DNA of 64,000 nucleotides from assembly GCA_022559845.1 (NCBI GenBank), contig JAHNEJ010000126.1, forward strand, positions 1 to 64,000, given 5' to 3'. Within the stretch, counting starts at the first letter, position 1, and every line of letters begins with the position of its first letter. This document shows positions 9,610 through 20,065 of this stretch, piece after piece. The DNA is from Amorphophallus konjac (taxonomy: Eukaryota > Streptophyta > Magnoliopsida > Alismatales > Araceae). A program made the translations under genes and the position numbers. Below the pieces are notes generated by a model. That model did no database searches. It saw only the letters and a program-made list of their open reading frames with translations, and was not told where the DNA came from.

Positions 9610-11065
9610 CAACATATCAGGCCAGCTCCCGACACCCTGTCGGCTCTGGCGAAGAGACCAAGAGATCAACAGACCAGGCCAGCTCCCGACACCCTGTCGG
9701 CACTGGCGAAGAGACCAAGAGAAAAAAAACAAACCAGGCCAGCTCCCGACACCCTGTCGGCACTGGCGAAGAGACCAAGAGAAAAAGGACAAACCAGGCC
9801 AGCTCCGACACCCTGTCGGCACTGCGAAGAGACCAAGAGATCAACATATCATGTCAGCTCCCGACACACTGTCGGCACTGACAAAAGAGACCAAGAGACA
9901 ACACCATGTCAGCACCCGACGCCCTGTCGGCACTGACGAAGAGACAAAGAGACCAACATGCTACTGCAGCTCCCGACGCCCTGTCGGTAATAATGAAAAA
10001 AGAGAAGAAGAGACCAACAAGCCATGTCAGCACCTGACGCCCTGTCGGCGCTGACGAAGAGACAAAGAGACCAGCATATCATGTCAGCACCTGACGCCCT
10101 GTCGGCACTGACGAAGAGAAAAAGAGACCAATAAGCCATGTCAGCACCCGACGCCCTGTCGCGCTGACGAAGAGACAAAGAGACCAGCATATCATGTCAG
10201 CACCCGACGCCCTATCGGCACTGACGAAGAGAAAAAGAGATCAACATATCAGGCCAGCCCCCGGCACCCTGTCGGCGCTGACGAAGAGACAAAGAGACCA
10301 ACATACCACTTCAGTCCCCGGCACCCCATCGGCACTGATGAAGGGACCAATATACAACTTCAGTCCCCGCACCCCGTCGGCACTGATGAAGAGACCAATA
10401 TACAAGTTCAGTCCCCGGCTACCCCGTCGGCACTGATGAAGAGATCAATATACAACTTCAGTCCCCGGCACCCCGTCGGCACTGATGAAGAGACCAATAT
10501 ACAAGTTCAGTCCCCAGCACCCCGTCGGCACTGATGAAGAGACCAATATACAGCTTCAGTTCCGGCATCCCGTCGGCGCTGATGAAGAGACAAAGAGGCC
10601 AACAAACCAGGTCAGCTCCCGACACCCTGTCGGCACTGGTGAAGAGACCAAGAGAACAACAAACCAGGCCAGCTCCCAACACCCTGTCAGCACTGGCGAA
10701 GAGACCAAGAGATCAACATATCATGTCAGCTCCCGACACACTGTCGGCACTGACGAAGAGAAAAAGAGATCAACATATCAGGCCAGCCCCCGGCACCCTG
10801 TCGGCGCTGACGAAGAGACAAAGAGACCAGCATATCATGTTAGCACCCGACGCCCTGTCGGCACTGACGAAGAGACAAAAAGGTCAGCATACCATGCCAT
10901 GTCAGCCCCCGGCACACTGTCGGCGCTGACGAAGAAACAAAGAGACGAGCATACCACGTCGGCTCCCGACACCCCGTCGGCACTGACGAAGAGAAGACGA
11001 GACCAACATGTTACGCCAGCTCTCAACATCCCGTCGGCATCGACGAAGAGAAAAGAGACAAGTAC
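9610..11065 (+). repeat. H5 array: two-tier hairpins, about 50 bp
   Basis: About 28 units. Each has an outer stem GTCAG/CTGAC or GCCAG/CTGGC, an inner stem CCGAC/GTCGG around ACCCT, then GAAGAGACAAAGAGACCAAC. Outer arms covary: GCCAG at 9621-9625 with CTGGC at 9646-9650; GTCAG at 9853-9857 with CTGAC at 9878-9882. Units after about 10300 are a TTCAG subtype. Confidence 0.85.
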
Positions 11066-11344
11066 ACCCGCGGGCACCGCCCGGCTCATCCTTCGCCCGC
11101 GCTACCCGTGGGTGGGGGGCATTTGTGGACACCAAAAAAAATTGCAATTGCAAACCCAAATATCATGCCCGGCCTCGCATCAACAAGGGCACCGAGTGAA
11201 GAAGCCCCGGAGAGACTAATCGTCCGGACTCCCCAATATGCACACTGTCGTGAAGCCGTCTCCGGAGTCACGACGGTGAAGAGAAATCAACCAACAAGAG
11301 CCCCATAACCCATGGGCCTCGAAGAAAATTAAACGGACCACAAC
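11066..11344 (+). other. Conserved spacer between H5 and H6
   Basis: Non-repetitive stretch conserved in element B (44661-44950) and, inverted, at 31191-31440. It contains TGTGGACACCAAAAA and a conserved GAAGAGAAATCAACC. No open frame of interest. Confidence 0.55.
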
Positions 11345-11790
11345 TCGTGCTCACAACGGGCTCCAAACTGCCCATTTAGCCCTTCAGCGGCACGGCCATG
11401 TGCCCCTCAGCGGCACACCAGGCTGCTCAGCGCACGCCCTGGCCGCCCCCTTCAACGGCACGCCCCTTGGGCTCCTTCAGTGGCGCGTCCTCAGCCCCTT
11501 CAACGGCACGCCCTCACATGCCTTCCACGGCACACTTCCCAGGCCGCTCAGCGGCACGCTCTCCATGGCCCTTCAACGGCACACCCCAGGGGGGAGTCTT
11601 CAGCGGCACAGCCCCCAGGCCGCTCAGCGGCACACCCTCAACGCTCTCAGCGGCATGGCCATTTGGCCCTTCAGCGGCACGGCCATTTGGCCCCTCAGCG
11701 GCACAGCCTTTTGGCCACTCAGCGGCACGCCTTTTTGGCCCTCCTACGGCACGCTTGTGCAGCCCGCCAACGGCACAGCGTGAAGGCTTT
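11345..11790 (+). repeat. H6 array: CTTCAGCGGCAC repeats
   Basis: About 17 degenerate units of 20-30 bp carrying CAGCGGCACGCC or CAACGGCAC. Unlike H1-H5 I see no consistent stem. Unit sequence differs between elements, pointing to rapid local turnover. Confidence 0.75.
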
Positions 11791-12430
11791 TCAACGCGGC
11801 GGAACTACGTGAAAGCCCATGCCCTACGTATCCTTGGCGCGCAGCGAGCCGTCGAGGTGTCAGCCGATCGTTGGGCCACGCAGCCTGCTCCTCCTGCCAC
11901 CCAGGACGAGGGAGTCAACTCCCATTAAATGTCCCCCGGGACGCTTCCCGCCTTCGGACGCTTCCGCCGTGTGGGGTATAAAAACCCCTCTCCTTCCTTG
12001 GCGAAAGAGAGAGGCGAGCCAGGGAGGGACACGAGAAGAGTAGAAATGAAAAGAAGAAGAGAAGAAGAAGGGAGGAGAAGGGGGAAGAGAAGATGAGAAG
12101 GGGGGGGGGGGGGAAAGCCTCTGCCTCCTCCCGGCTACTCCGTCCGCTGCCGCCCGAGCAAAGAGAAGAGAAGAAGAGAAGGAGGGGGAGGAGCTCACAC
12201 TCCATCCCTCTTCCCTATTGTATCCCGTTCCCCCTCCCCCACGCAATATTTGCTTTTCGCTTTTCTCCTCTCTCTTTCCCTTTGCAATGTATGTGGCCGT
12301 TTGTGGCCCCTTTTCCTTTTGAATAAAAACCCCTTTTGGGATCTTCTGTTGTCTTCGTTTGTTCGGGTATTTTTGCTTGCGTCTGATCATGCTCTTCCTC
12401 CGCCTCGTCTTCCCCATCGGTTTGGCCTCC
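11791..12430 (+). other. Internal TATA-box cassette
   Basis: A conserved non-repetitive segment carrying a TATA box, a purine-rich stretch of about 130 bp downstream of it and an AATAAA at 12322-12327. The equivalent position of element B and of the inverted block holds the same arrangement. It looks like the core of a Pol II transcription unit or a captured LTR core. No protein is evident. Confidence 0.5.
11977..11984 (+). promoter_or_regulatory. TATA box flanked by GGGG and CCCC
   Basis: GTGGGGTATAAAAACCCC places a strong TATA motif between G and C runs. The same layout recurs at 45578 (GGGG-TATAAGAA-CCCC) and on the minus strand at 30308. Confidence 0.5.
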
Positions 12431-12880
12431 GACGGCGATCTTTCCTCCTTGGCCTTCCCGCTTCCTGAACACCCCACATCCAGCAGCCCACCCTTGGCCT
12501 TTAACCCTCTTTCCCCTCTTGAACACCCAACGTCCAATAGCCCTCCTGTGGCTCTTCCCCGATACGCCCTGGGCGACCTTCGCCGGCACGGCCCCAATGG
12601 CCTTCACCGGTACACCCTTTTCAGCCCTCAGCGGCACACCCGTCCGGCTCCTTGGCCGGCACACCCCATGGTGGCCCTTAGCGGCACACTTTCCCCCCTT
12701 GGTGCTTCCCCGGTACGCCCCGGGGGGCCTTCGCCGGCACGGCCCACTTGGCCTTCCTCGATACACCCTTTTTAGCCCTTAGCGGCGCACTCCTTCGGCC
12801 CTTGGCCGGTACACCCAGTGGCCCTCAGCGGCACACCTCCCCCTTGTGGGGCTCCAGCGGTACACCCCGAGCTCATCCTT
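12431..12880 (+). repeat. H6-like array, divergent
   Basis: Irregular CGGCACACCC, CCGGTACACC and CCGGCACGGCC units. Proline-rich frames here are repeat shadows. Confidence 0.6.
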
Positions 12881-13354
12881 GGCCGATATGCTTTGGTTAG
12901 CCCCAGCCCACCCCGTCTAGTATTGGAAGCCTTCCGTTCTTTGTTTGCTTCGCGTTTTCCGAGGTTCTATAAAGGTGTTGTTGCCCTCGGGCGCCCACCT
13001 CCAGTTGGTTCCGCCACTCCGTGTGGGCGCGTTCCCTTTATCTCCCTTACGCTCGGGTTAAGGGGAGATGCTTGCCGAATTTTCGTTAGAAATTATAATA
13101 CATTAAAAGATAAAAGACAGCAACAAACAAACGAAAAGAACAACGGTAAAATGCTTTAACCGACGCAACGGAACCACAGTCAACGTAAAGAGAACCAAAT
13201 CGAATAACAACTAAACAACTTGAACATCCGCCCTCACAAAAGAAAGAATGAAGATTAATCAAGAGAAGAAAAGAAGAAACCCATGCAAAACTTAATAAAA
13301 TCAAGAGAGAAAAGAAAAGAAGAAAAGAAAAGCCTTAAAAGAAATGGAAGAGAA
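12881..13354 (+). other. Conserved module with hairpin, then A-rich DNA
   Basis: 12960-13110 is conserved at 32180-32330, 46610-46760 and inverted at 29310-29450. It contains a long inverted repeat with ATCTCCCTT on the left and AAGGGGAGAT on the right (about 13040-13070), one base bulged. 13110-13354 is A-rich without a gene. Confidence 0.55.
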
Positions 13355-13769
13355 GCGGACTCCCATGCCCCTCGCCGGTACACCCTCCAGCCACCCTTGG
13401 CCGGCACGCCCTTCACCGGCACAACCCCAGGCCCTTCACCGGCACAGCCCCCAGGCCCTTCACCGGTACGCCCACTCGCGCCCTTCGCGGCACACCCCCT
13501 GGCCCTCCAGCGGTACACCCCTTGGCCCTCAACGGCACACCATTTCAACCCTCCAGCGGCACACCCCTGCCTCAGCGGCACACTCTTCTAGCCCTCCAGC
13601 GGCACACGTCCCAGGCCCTTCAGCAGGCACACTCCCCTTAGCCCTCCAGCGGCACACCCCCAGGCCCTTCAGCGGTACACCCTCCTAGCCCTTCAGCGGC
13701 ACGCCCTCAGCCCTTCGGCGGTACACCCCTTTTAGCCCTCTAATGGCCCATTCTCTCTCCAGAAAATAT
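13355..13769 (+). repeat. H6 array, 3' block
   Basis: About 16 units of CCCTCCAGCGGCACACC / CTTCACCGGCAC type next to the AT-rich end of the internal region. Confidence 0.7.
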
Positions 13770-13772
13770 GAG

Positions 13773-13803
<31 letters not shown>

Positions 13804-14139
13804 TAACACATTCAAAAATGTATAAATAATAAGAATAATAAATGAACAAACAATAAATAATAAGCTTCAAATAAATAATAACAATAATAATAATTAGACC
13901 AATAAATGATGACAGAGATGAATGAATAATGATAACAAACTTAATAAAAAAATGACACGCAAATGAATGATAATAAAACGAACAAAAATAATAACAAACC
14001 TAATAATAACAATAGTAAATGAATAAATCACAGAAAAAATGAATAAATAGTAATAAAGAATTCACTCAAAGATATATATAAATTAACAAATGATAATGAT
14101 GACATTCCTCAAAAAATAATAAAATAATGCAACCCGCTT
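13770..14139 (+). repeat. (AAT)n and AT-rich 3' end of internal region
   Basis: (AAT)n at about 13773-13806, then A/T-rich DNA up to the LTR. No canonical purine-rich PPT is visible directly before the LTR, which makes the LTR start less certain. Confidence 0.7.
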
Positions 14140-15804
14140 TGCAGCCTCGTCTCTCTCGTGACCCGGCGCTGAAGGAACAACAATGTCGCCCTTGCAGCTG
14201 GGTCTGAGTCTTGGAAATTTATCCCGAAATGGCCATGACCCGACCTCGTCTCAGGTCGACATTCTGATTAAACCGGACTCGTTTCTCAGGCTGGATCCCT
14301 TCTGAGCCGCTACTAAAATTGCCGCACAATCGGCAGACATTTGAACGGATTCACCTCGATTCCTGCCGCATTCTTATTACGGACCTACGTCCGAACATGA
14401 AAAGACCCGTGAGCAACCAATATGGCCGACGGCTCCCTCCGACGTGGTCGTGAGCCGGCGTTGTTCAGGGCCGATAGCTTGTTAAATCGATTCGTTTTAA
14501 CGGGATTGCTCCCGCTCTTCATTGAAATTACCGTAAACTCGGCATACATTTGCACGGGGTCGTTCCACCCAAGTCGTACTTTCAATATGGGCCCTTGCCC
14601 GAACATGAAAAGGTCCGCGAGTGACCGACAGAATCGGAATAGAACGAGACGGCTCTCGCCACCCTGGACTCCTTCCATGGGAACATCAATAAGACCTCCG
14701 CGGGTCATACTTAGACCTCGAGCCTGTCCCGATCATGGTCATCATCTGGCTCGTACCCTCGGTCCACAGCCCGCTCCTTTCGAAAACGTTTTCGGTTCTG
14801 GAGTCTAGTCCCGGACCCTTCCCCGTTGCCCTCCGGCACCGGAAATATTAACGCTGCCCACGCGAGCCCCCGTTTGGATCACGGGAGGCGCCCCCGGCAT
14901 GGTCCTGACTCGATCTCGCACCGGGCCAATAGATTCAAGGATTTCGGGTACAATAACCGAGATTCAACCGAACGTTTTCAGTGTCTCGGAATAATAAAAT
15001 TTGCCGCGTCCCGGCACACATACATTCTCGGTCCTTTCCGCGACGATTACGATATTCCCAATACCGGACGCCCGTCCGAACATTAAACGGTCTCCTGAAT
15101 GACCGACACGTTTTGAACGTCCGCTTCCCTAGACACAGGGCTTCTCAGCCGATTGAAAGGGATATTCCCCCGTTGCCCCCCCCCCCGGGCACCGGAAATA
15201 TTAATGACGCTCACGCAAGTCCTGTTTCGACCGCGGGGGGGCCCCACCGCAGTATGGTCGCAGCTTGCTCTTGCACCGGGCCAACAGATTTACCGATTTT
15301 CGACCGCTCTAACGAGGTTTAGCCGAACGTTTTCCGTTCTTCTGAACAATAAATTGCCATATCTGGCATATATGTGCTCCGGTCTTCCCGCGACAATCGC
15401 GCTTTTCCCGAGACGGACACTCGTCCGAATATTAAATGGTCAGTATACGACCGACATGACCTCGAATGCTTTTCTCTCGCCCTCGTACGGGGGTTTCAAT
15501 ACATCCTAATAGACCTTTCATGTAATTAATTTCCTGGCCATGAGGTCCTGAATCTCGGCGATTAAATCAAGGGTGTTCCCTCGTATGGGGGATGTAAATG
15601 ACGTCGTGACCTTTATGGCGCGGCGGGTTTTGGTCCCGACACGAACCACACAATCGTCTGACGAAGTCAGATCGAGCGCACCATGGGCTCTTCGAAGTCC
15701 GAATAAATTGTCACTTCGGTGACTGGCATGCCCACGCACTCAATAGACGAAACCACCTGAATAAACGAATCAACGCCATAAGCGTGTCGAAAAGTGCGTC
15801 CACA
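14140..15804 (+). repeat. LTR L2, 3' LTR of element A
   Basis: Starts TGCAGCC, ends TCCACA (1665 bp). Four related internal modules end near 14420, 14629, 15110 and 15458, each with a CCGAACAT/CCGAATAT-type motif and GACCGAC or a variant. The UUCG hairpin pair lies at 15685-15723, with the first stem damaged here (GGGCTC/AAGTCC). The next five bases, AGGCA, are the predicted target duplication. Confidence 0.85.
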
Positions 15805-16347
15805 AGGCACTGCCAGTGAGCTTGCCAATTTTGCCAGGGCGTCGGCTTGTGCATTCTCCCCTCTGGCGACATGGCCTATCTCGAGGAGGTAGAACCGCTC
15901 CATGAGCCCCTTTGCCTTAGTGTGATAAGGGAGCAACTCAGGTTTCCAGACGTCGAACTGCCCCTGGACCTGCTTGACGACCAACAGCGAGTGGCCGAAT
16001 ACTTGGAGCATTTTGATCTCCATTTGGAGGGCCACCTGGAGGCCGATGATCAGAGCTTCATACTCTGCTTCATTATTTGTGCAGGGCTTGCTAATGCAGC
16101 AGGAAGTGTGCATCACTTCTCCGTCTGGCGATTTGAGGACGATGCCGGCTCCGGCCCGTACTTTGGCGCGTCCGGACGGGGTCGCTTCTGTTCTCGAGGC
16201 CCCGTCAAAGTATAGCTGCCAGATAGCTTGTTGGACATGATCCACCTCCAGTGTCTCATCCTCGGGTAGCTCTGTGGCCAACGGGGAGTCTTCGGGCACA
16301 GGGTGTGCTGCGAAGAAATCTGCGACGGCTTGTCCTTTAACGGCCTT
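15667..16347 (-). pseudogene. Archaeal-type RNase H (aRH) of element C, truncated
   Basis: The second RNase H typical of Tat-lineage Ty3/Gypsy pol. Visible motifs: LYFDGAS (first catalytic Asp), NNEAEYEAL (Glu) and NAQADALAKLAS (last Asp). The Asp normally found in the GDS motif reads FGHSLLVV, so a catalytic Asp is replaced by His. The frame continues from RT across a TAG at 16348 and leaves the family sequence at 15804, where it runs into LTR L2 in antisense and stops at 15667. The last roughly 46 codons are therefore LTR sequence. No integrase follows. Confidence 0.85.
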
Positions 16348-18933
16348 CTACGGCACGTAGGTGATGTCAAACTCCATGAGCAGCACGGCCCACTTGCCAA
16401 GGCGCCCCTTCGGGACAGGCTGGGAGAGAATGTGCTTGATGGGCTCAGCTCTGGATATTAAACTTACTTCATGGGACAGCATGTAGTGCCTCAACTTCTT
16501 GACTGCGAAGACCAAGGCAAGGCAGACTTTCTCAATCGGGGTGTACTTGGCTTCCTCTACCACCAATCTCCGGCTAAGGTAGTAGAGAGCATGCTCCTTT
16601 CCCTCATCATTATTCTGGGCGAGCATTGCCCCCAATGAATATTCGGTGGCTGCTATGTAGAGAATAAGCGGTCTGCCTTTGACAGGTGCCCCCAGGACTG
16701 GCGGGGTCTTCAGGTACTCCTTTAGCTGGTCGAACGCGTGCTGGCATTCGTGACCCCAGCCGAAGGGTGCATTCTTCACCATCAATCTGTGAAAAGGTTG
16801 GCAGCGCCCCGACAGGTTGGAAATGAACATGCGGATGTAAGCTAAATGGCCCTGTAGGGATCTCAGCTCTCCCAGACTCTTCGGAGGGGGCAACTCCTGA
16901 ATGGCTTTTATCTTGAAGGGGTCGATCTCGATCCCTCTGTGCCGGATAATAAAGCTGAGGAACTTTTCACTGGACACGCCGAAGGCGCACTTCATGGGGT
17001 TCATCTTCAGCCCATACAGCCGGAGCCTTTGGAAGACGACCCTGAGGTCGCTCAGATGTTTAGCTCTCTTCTTAGTCTTGACAACCAGGTCGTCGATGTA
17101 GCATTCGACCTTGCTATACAGCAGCTCGTCGAAGATCTTGGTCATCGCCCGCTGATATGTAGCACCGGCATTCTTGAGGCCGAAGGGCATCCTCTTGTAG
17201 TGGAATATCCCCTTGGGCGATCTGAAGGCTGTGTGAATCTGGTCATGATCGGCTATCCAAATTTGGTTATAGCCGGACGATCCATCCATAAAGGACAAGG
17301 CCTCGTGGCCAGTGGTTGCATCAATCATCACTTCGGTGATAGGCACCGGGAAGTCATCTTTTAGGCAGGCTTTATTCAGGTCACGAAAATCCATGCAAAT
17401 CCTGATCTGTCCATTCTTCTTCTTCACCGGTACGATGTTGGCCAACCAAGTGGTGTATTGGTTTTCCGCCACGAAGCCGACATCTATGAGCTTGTCGACC
17501 TCCTTGCAGATCTGGCTGATCAATTTCGGCCTCATACGCCGGGGGGACTGCTTCACTGGTTCCACCTTGGGATCAATGGCCAAGATGTGATGAGTCACCT
17601 CGGGGCTGAGCCCGGGAATTTCTTTATAGTTCCAGGCAAAGCAATCCCGGAATTCTTGCAGCAGCTTTGTGTATTGCTCTCTCTCCTGTAAGGGCATAAG
17701 AGCACTCAGAAAGGTCGGCCTGGGGTCACCTTCGGTGCCAAGGTTGATCTCAATCAATTCGTCGACTATGGCCTGGCCACCATTTTCAATTTCCGGCGGG
17801 GCTGGTGACAAATCGACAAAGTCTTGATATTCATTGTCCTCGGGCTCGAGGACGGCATCCCCCTCTTCTTGTTCCACATGAAGGGGGGCGGAGGCTGCAT
17901 TTGCCGCGCACTCCTCCTGGACCGTAGCCGCCGGGTCCGTGGGGTCCGCTGGTGGAGAAAGGCACAGGGCCACCTCGGGGTCTTCTGTGTACTCATCATA
18001 GACAGCTCCGGCGGGGGTCGGGGTAGCCGCGTCTTCAGGCGCCTGGTACTGGATGGATATGGTATAGGCTCCTGTTCTGGGGTTATCCGCCACGTGGGGA
18101 CGTGGCGGGGCTACCACGTAATCTCCCATTCTGAGCTCGTCCCTATTAATGAGGTCTTGAGCAATGTCTTTGAAGACATAGCAGTCTTCGATAGCGTGCC
18201 CCAGCATCTGGTGGTAGGGACAAAATAGTGGGTCCCCATTCCTTCGGGTGTCCTGCGGCCTCTTGGACCGTGGGAGGGAGACCTTGCCGTAATGGCAGGC
18301 CCAGTCAAAGATACCCCGAGTCTTCTCTCTTGGGAAAGAGTAGGGCTTCTGCAGCTTCTCTTGGAGTGTCAGGCCTCGCCTGGTTGGCCACCCGGCTAAT
18401 GGGCTTGCCGTGTCTCTTGCTTCCCTTCTAGACCAGACGGGGACATCAGGGCTGGTGTCTCGGGGCCGAGACATACGGCCACCCCACGGGCGGAGAGAAC
18501 TTTGGATCAAGTCAGTCACTAGCGAGGTCAACTCAGCCAGCCGTGCCTTTAACATCCCGATTTCCCGTTGCTGCCTATGGTACAAGGCGTACATGACGGG
18601 GTCGTATCGAGGGGAATTCGGGGCATGGCCCATACTATTGCTCCTTGCTTCGCCAGCAGGCCGATGTGAGGGCGTCTCGGTGGTGTGACCCTTCGAGGTT
18701 GGTCCCTCAGGGAAGGAGGAGGTCTCCCCCGTGCAGCGGTGGCGAAGGGGGTTCCAAAGGAACACTTCTTCGTCTTGCGCCTCCTCAGCCAGAGACCTGA
18801 AATATACATCTTGGTGGGCTTCCCGCAAATCTACAGTTTCCGCGGGGTCATCGTCGGACAAGGCCGAAACTGATATCACATCAGCTTCGTAATAATCTTC
18901 TAGTGAAAAGCCCAGACCGGGGTGCTTGGTGAT
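16348..18933 (-). pseudogene. Reverse transcriptase and degenerate RNase H (pol) of element C
   Basis: One open frame of about 860 codons between TAA (18934) and TAG (16348). N-terminal third: a zinc-knuckle-like motif FCPYHQMLGHAIEDC near 18200 that duplicates one in gag. Middle: RT with PVKKKNGQIRICMDFRDLN, FMDGSSGYNQI, MPFGLKNAGATYQR and the catalytic YIDDLVVK near 17100. C-terminal: a Ty3-type RNase H reading LYIAATEYSLGAMLAQ, where the usual Asp is lost, as is common in Tat elements that rely on aRH. No ATG follows the upstream stop, so this was part of a polyprotein. Well preserved apart from the two stops. Confidence 0.9.
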
Positions 18934-19503
18934 TTACAGCAGTCGTCGATCCAGGTTTGGTGGGCTCCACATTTTTTCAAACATTTCCTTCCGGCTGGAG
19001 GGCTGGTAGGGAGGAATCTTCTGCTTTCTGACCATTCTGGCTGCCTGGTCGGTCATGTGGGGGAGTCCCGCAATGGGGACGTGCGGGTCATGCAACTCGT
19101 CAGGAAACCGGCAATCATCGTCTTCCCTGACTGGCTTTTCCCCGGCAACATAAAAGATAGTGGATGGCCCCTCCGGGTTAGGCACTTCAAAAGTTCTCAG
19201 CTGCTCCGCTACTTGACAGTCAATTTCTGTAATGGGCTTGATGATCCCTGGCGGGACTCTGACATCCTCCAGCAGGTCTTCGAGGCAAGGCGTCCCCGGT
19301 GTAGAGTAGATGGCTAGAGGGGCTGCCTTAAATACCCCCCCCCCTCTTGTGCAATGAATGGTACATGTGGGAGAGCCACATAGCCCGGGGGTGGCGGAGG
19401 AAACTAGCCTCCAGACTCCACTTTCTTCTTTCCCTTGTCTTGGGCGGCTTGGGGAGCTTGCTTCGTCTTCTCTAGATATAGGTTGACATCTGACAGATGA
19501 CAC
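18934..19503 (-). pseudogene. Linker between protease and RT frames, element C
   Basis: 189 codons in the same frame as RT, separated from it by a TAA at 18934. The first part probably reads the protease region out of frame. From about GIIKPITEIDCQVAEQL onward it appears to be the real continuation. I do not recognise a domain. A G10 homopolymer on the minus strand near 19330 marks a possible frameshift or sequencing error. Confidence 0.5.
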
Positions 19504-20065
19504 TCAAACACCTCGAACGGGCGGAGATCGGCAAAGATTCTGACTTCCTTCCCCTCACAGGGGTACTTGATGCATTGATGCATGGTGGAGGGCACCACTC
19601 TGTTTTGGTGTAGCCAGGGCCGGCCAAGCAACGCCTTATAGGAGGTGTTGGAGTTGATGACGTGGAGCTGGACCTTGGTGGTAAAGTCATCAAAGGTCAA
19701 GTTGAACTCTGCAACCCCCATGGGCACCTCGCATTTCTGGTTAAAATCGACAATCTTGACATTTTTGACCTCAACCAGTGCACGTCAAAGTAGTGCTTTT
19801 GGTACACCCGGTAAGGAAGTATATTCACTGCTGCCCCTGGGTCGATCAGGACCATGTTGATAGGCTGGCCGTTCAACTGCCCTTTCATGTAGAGGGGTCT
19901 GTTATGGCTGCAGGTGGGCAGGAGCATGTCATCTTCTGTGAAAGCCACGGCCACCTCAGGTGATATCTCTGCTAGGCAAGCTTCAAGATGTGCTGGCGTC
20001 TGGAGCGCGGCAATGATGGCTTGCCGTGTTTCTTCGTCCAAAGATAGCATCTCCCATACGGTAAA
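19404..20065 (-). pseudogene. Retroviral-type aspartic protease of element C, frameshifted
   Basis: Frame one (to about 19760) carries HNRPLYMKGQLNGQP and LIDPGAAVNILP near 19840, where D-P-G stands at the D-T/S-G active site. Frame two (from about 19727) continues with ALLGRPWLHQNRVVPSTMHQ, the conserved second half in Tat elements. One frameshift near 19730-19760 separates them. A TAG at 20066 separates this from the upstream frame. Confidence 0.8.

Larger units (their letters stand above)
1..15804 (+). mobile_element. Element A: giant non-coding Tat-type LTR retrotransposon
   Basis: Two near-identical direct LTRs (L1 cut by the window edge, L2 ending at 15804) enclose a primer-binding-like site and about 12.7 kb of tandem arrays with no gag or pol. 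LTR and leader match those of the coding element C, so A looks like a non-autonomous derivative mobilised in trans. L1 and L2 differ mostly by single-base indels, suggesting a recent insertion. The right flank falls inside the archaeal-type RNase H frame of element C, so A probably sits within C's pol. The module order is shared with element B. The insertion model is inference; the left end is outside the window. Confidence 0.75.
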
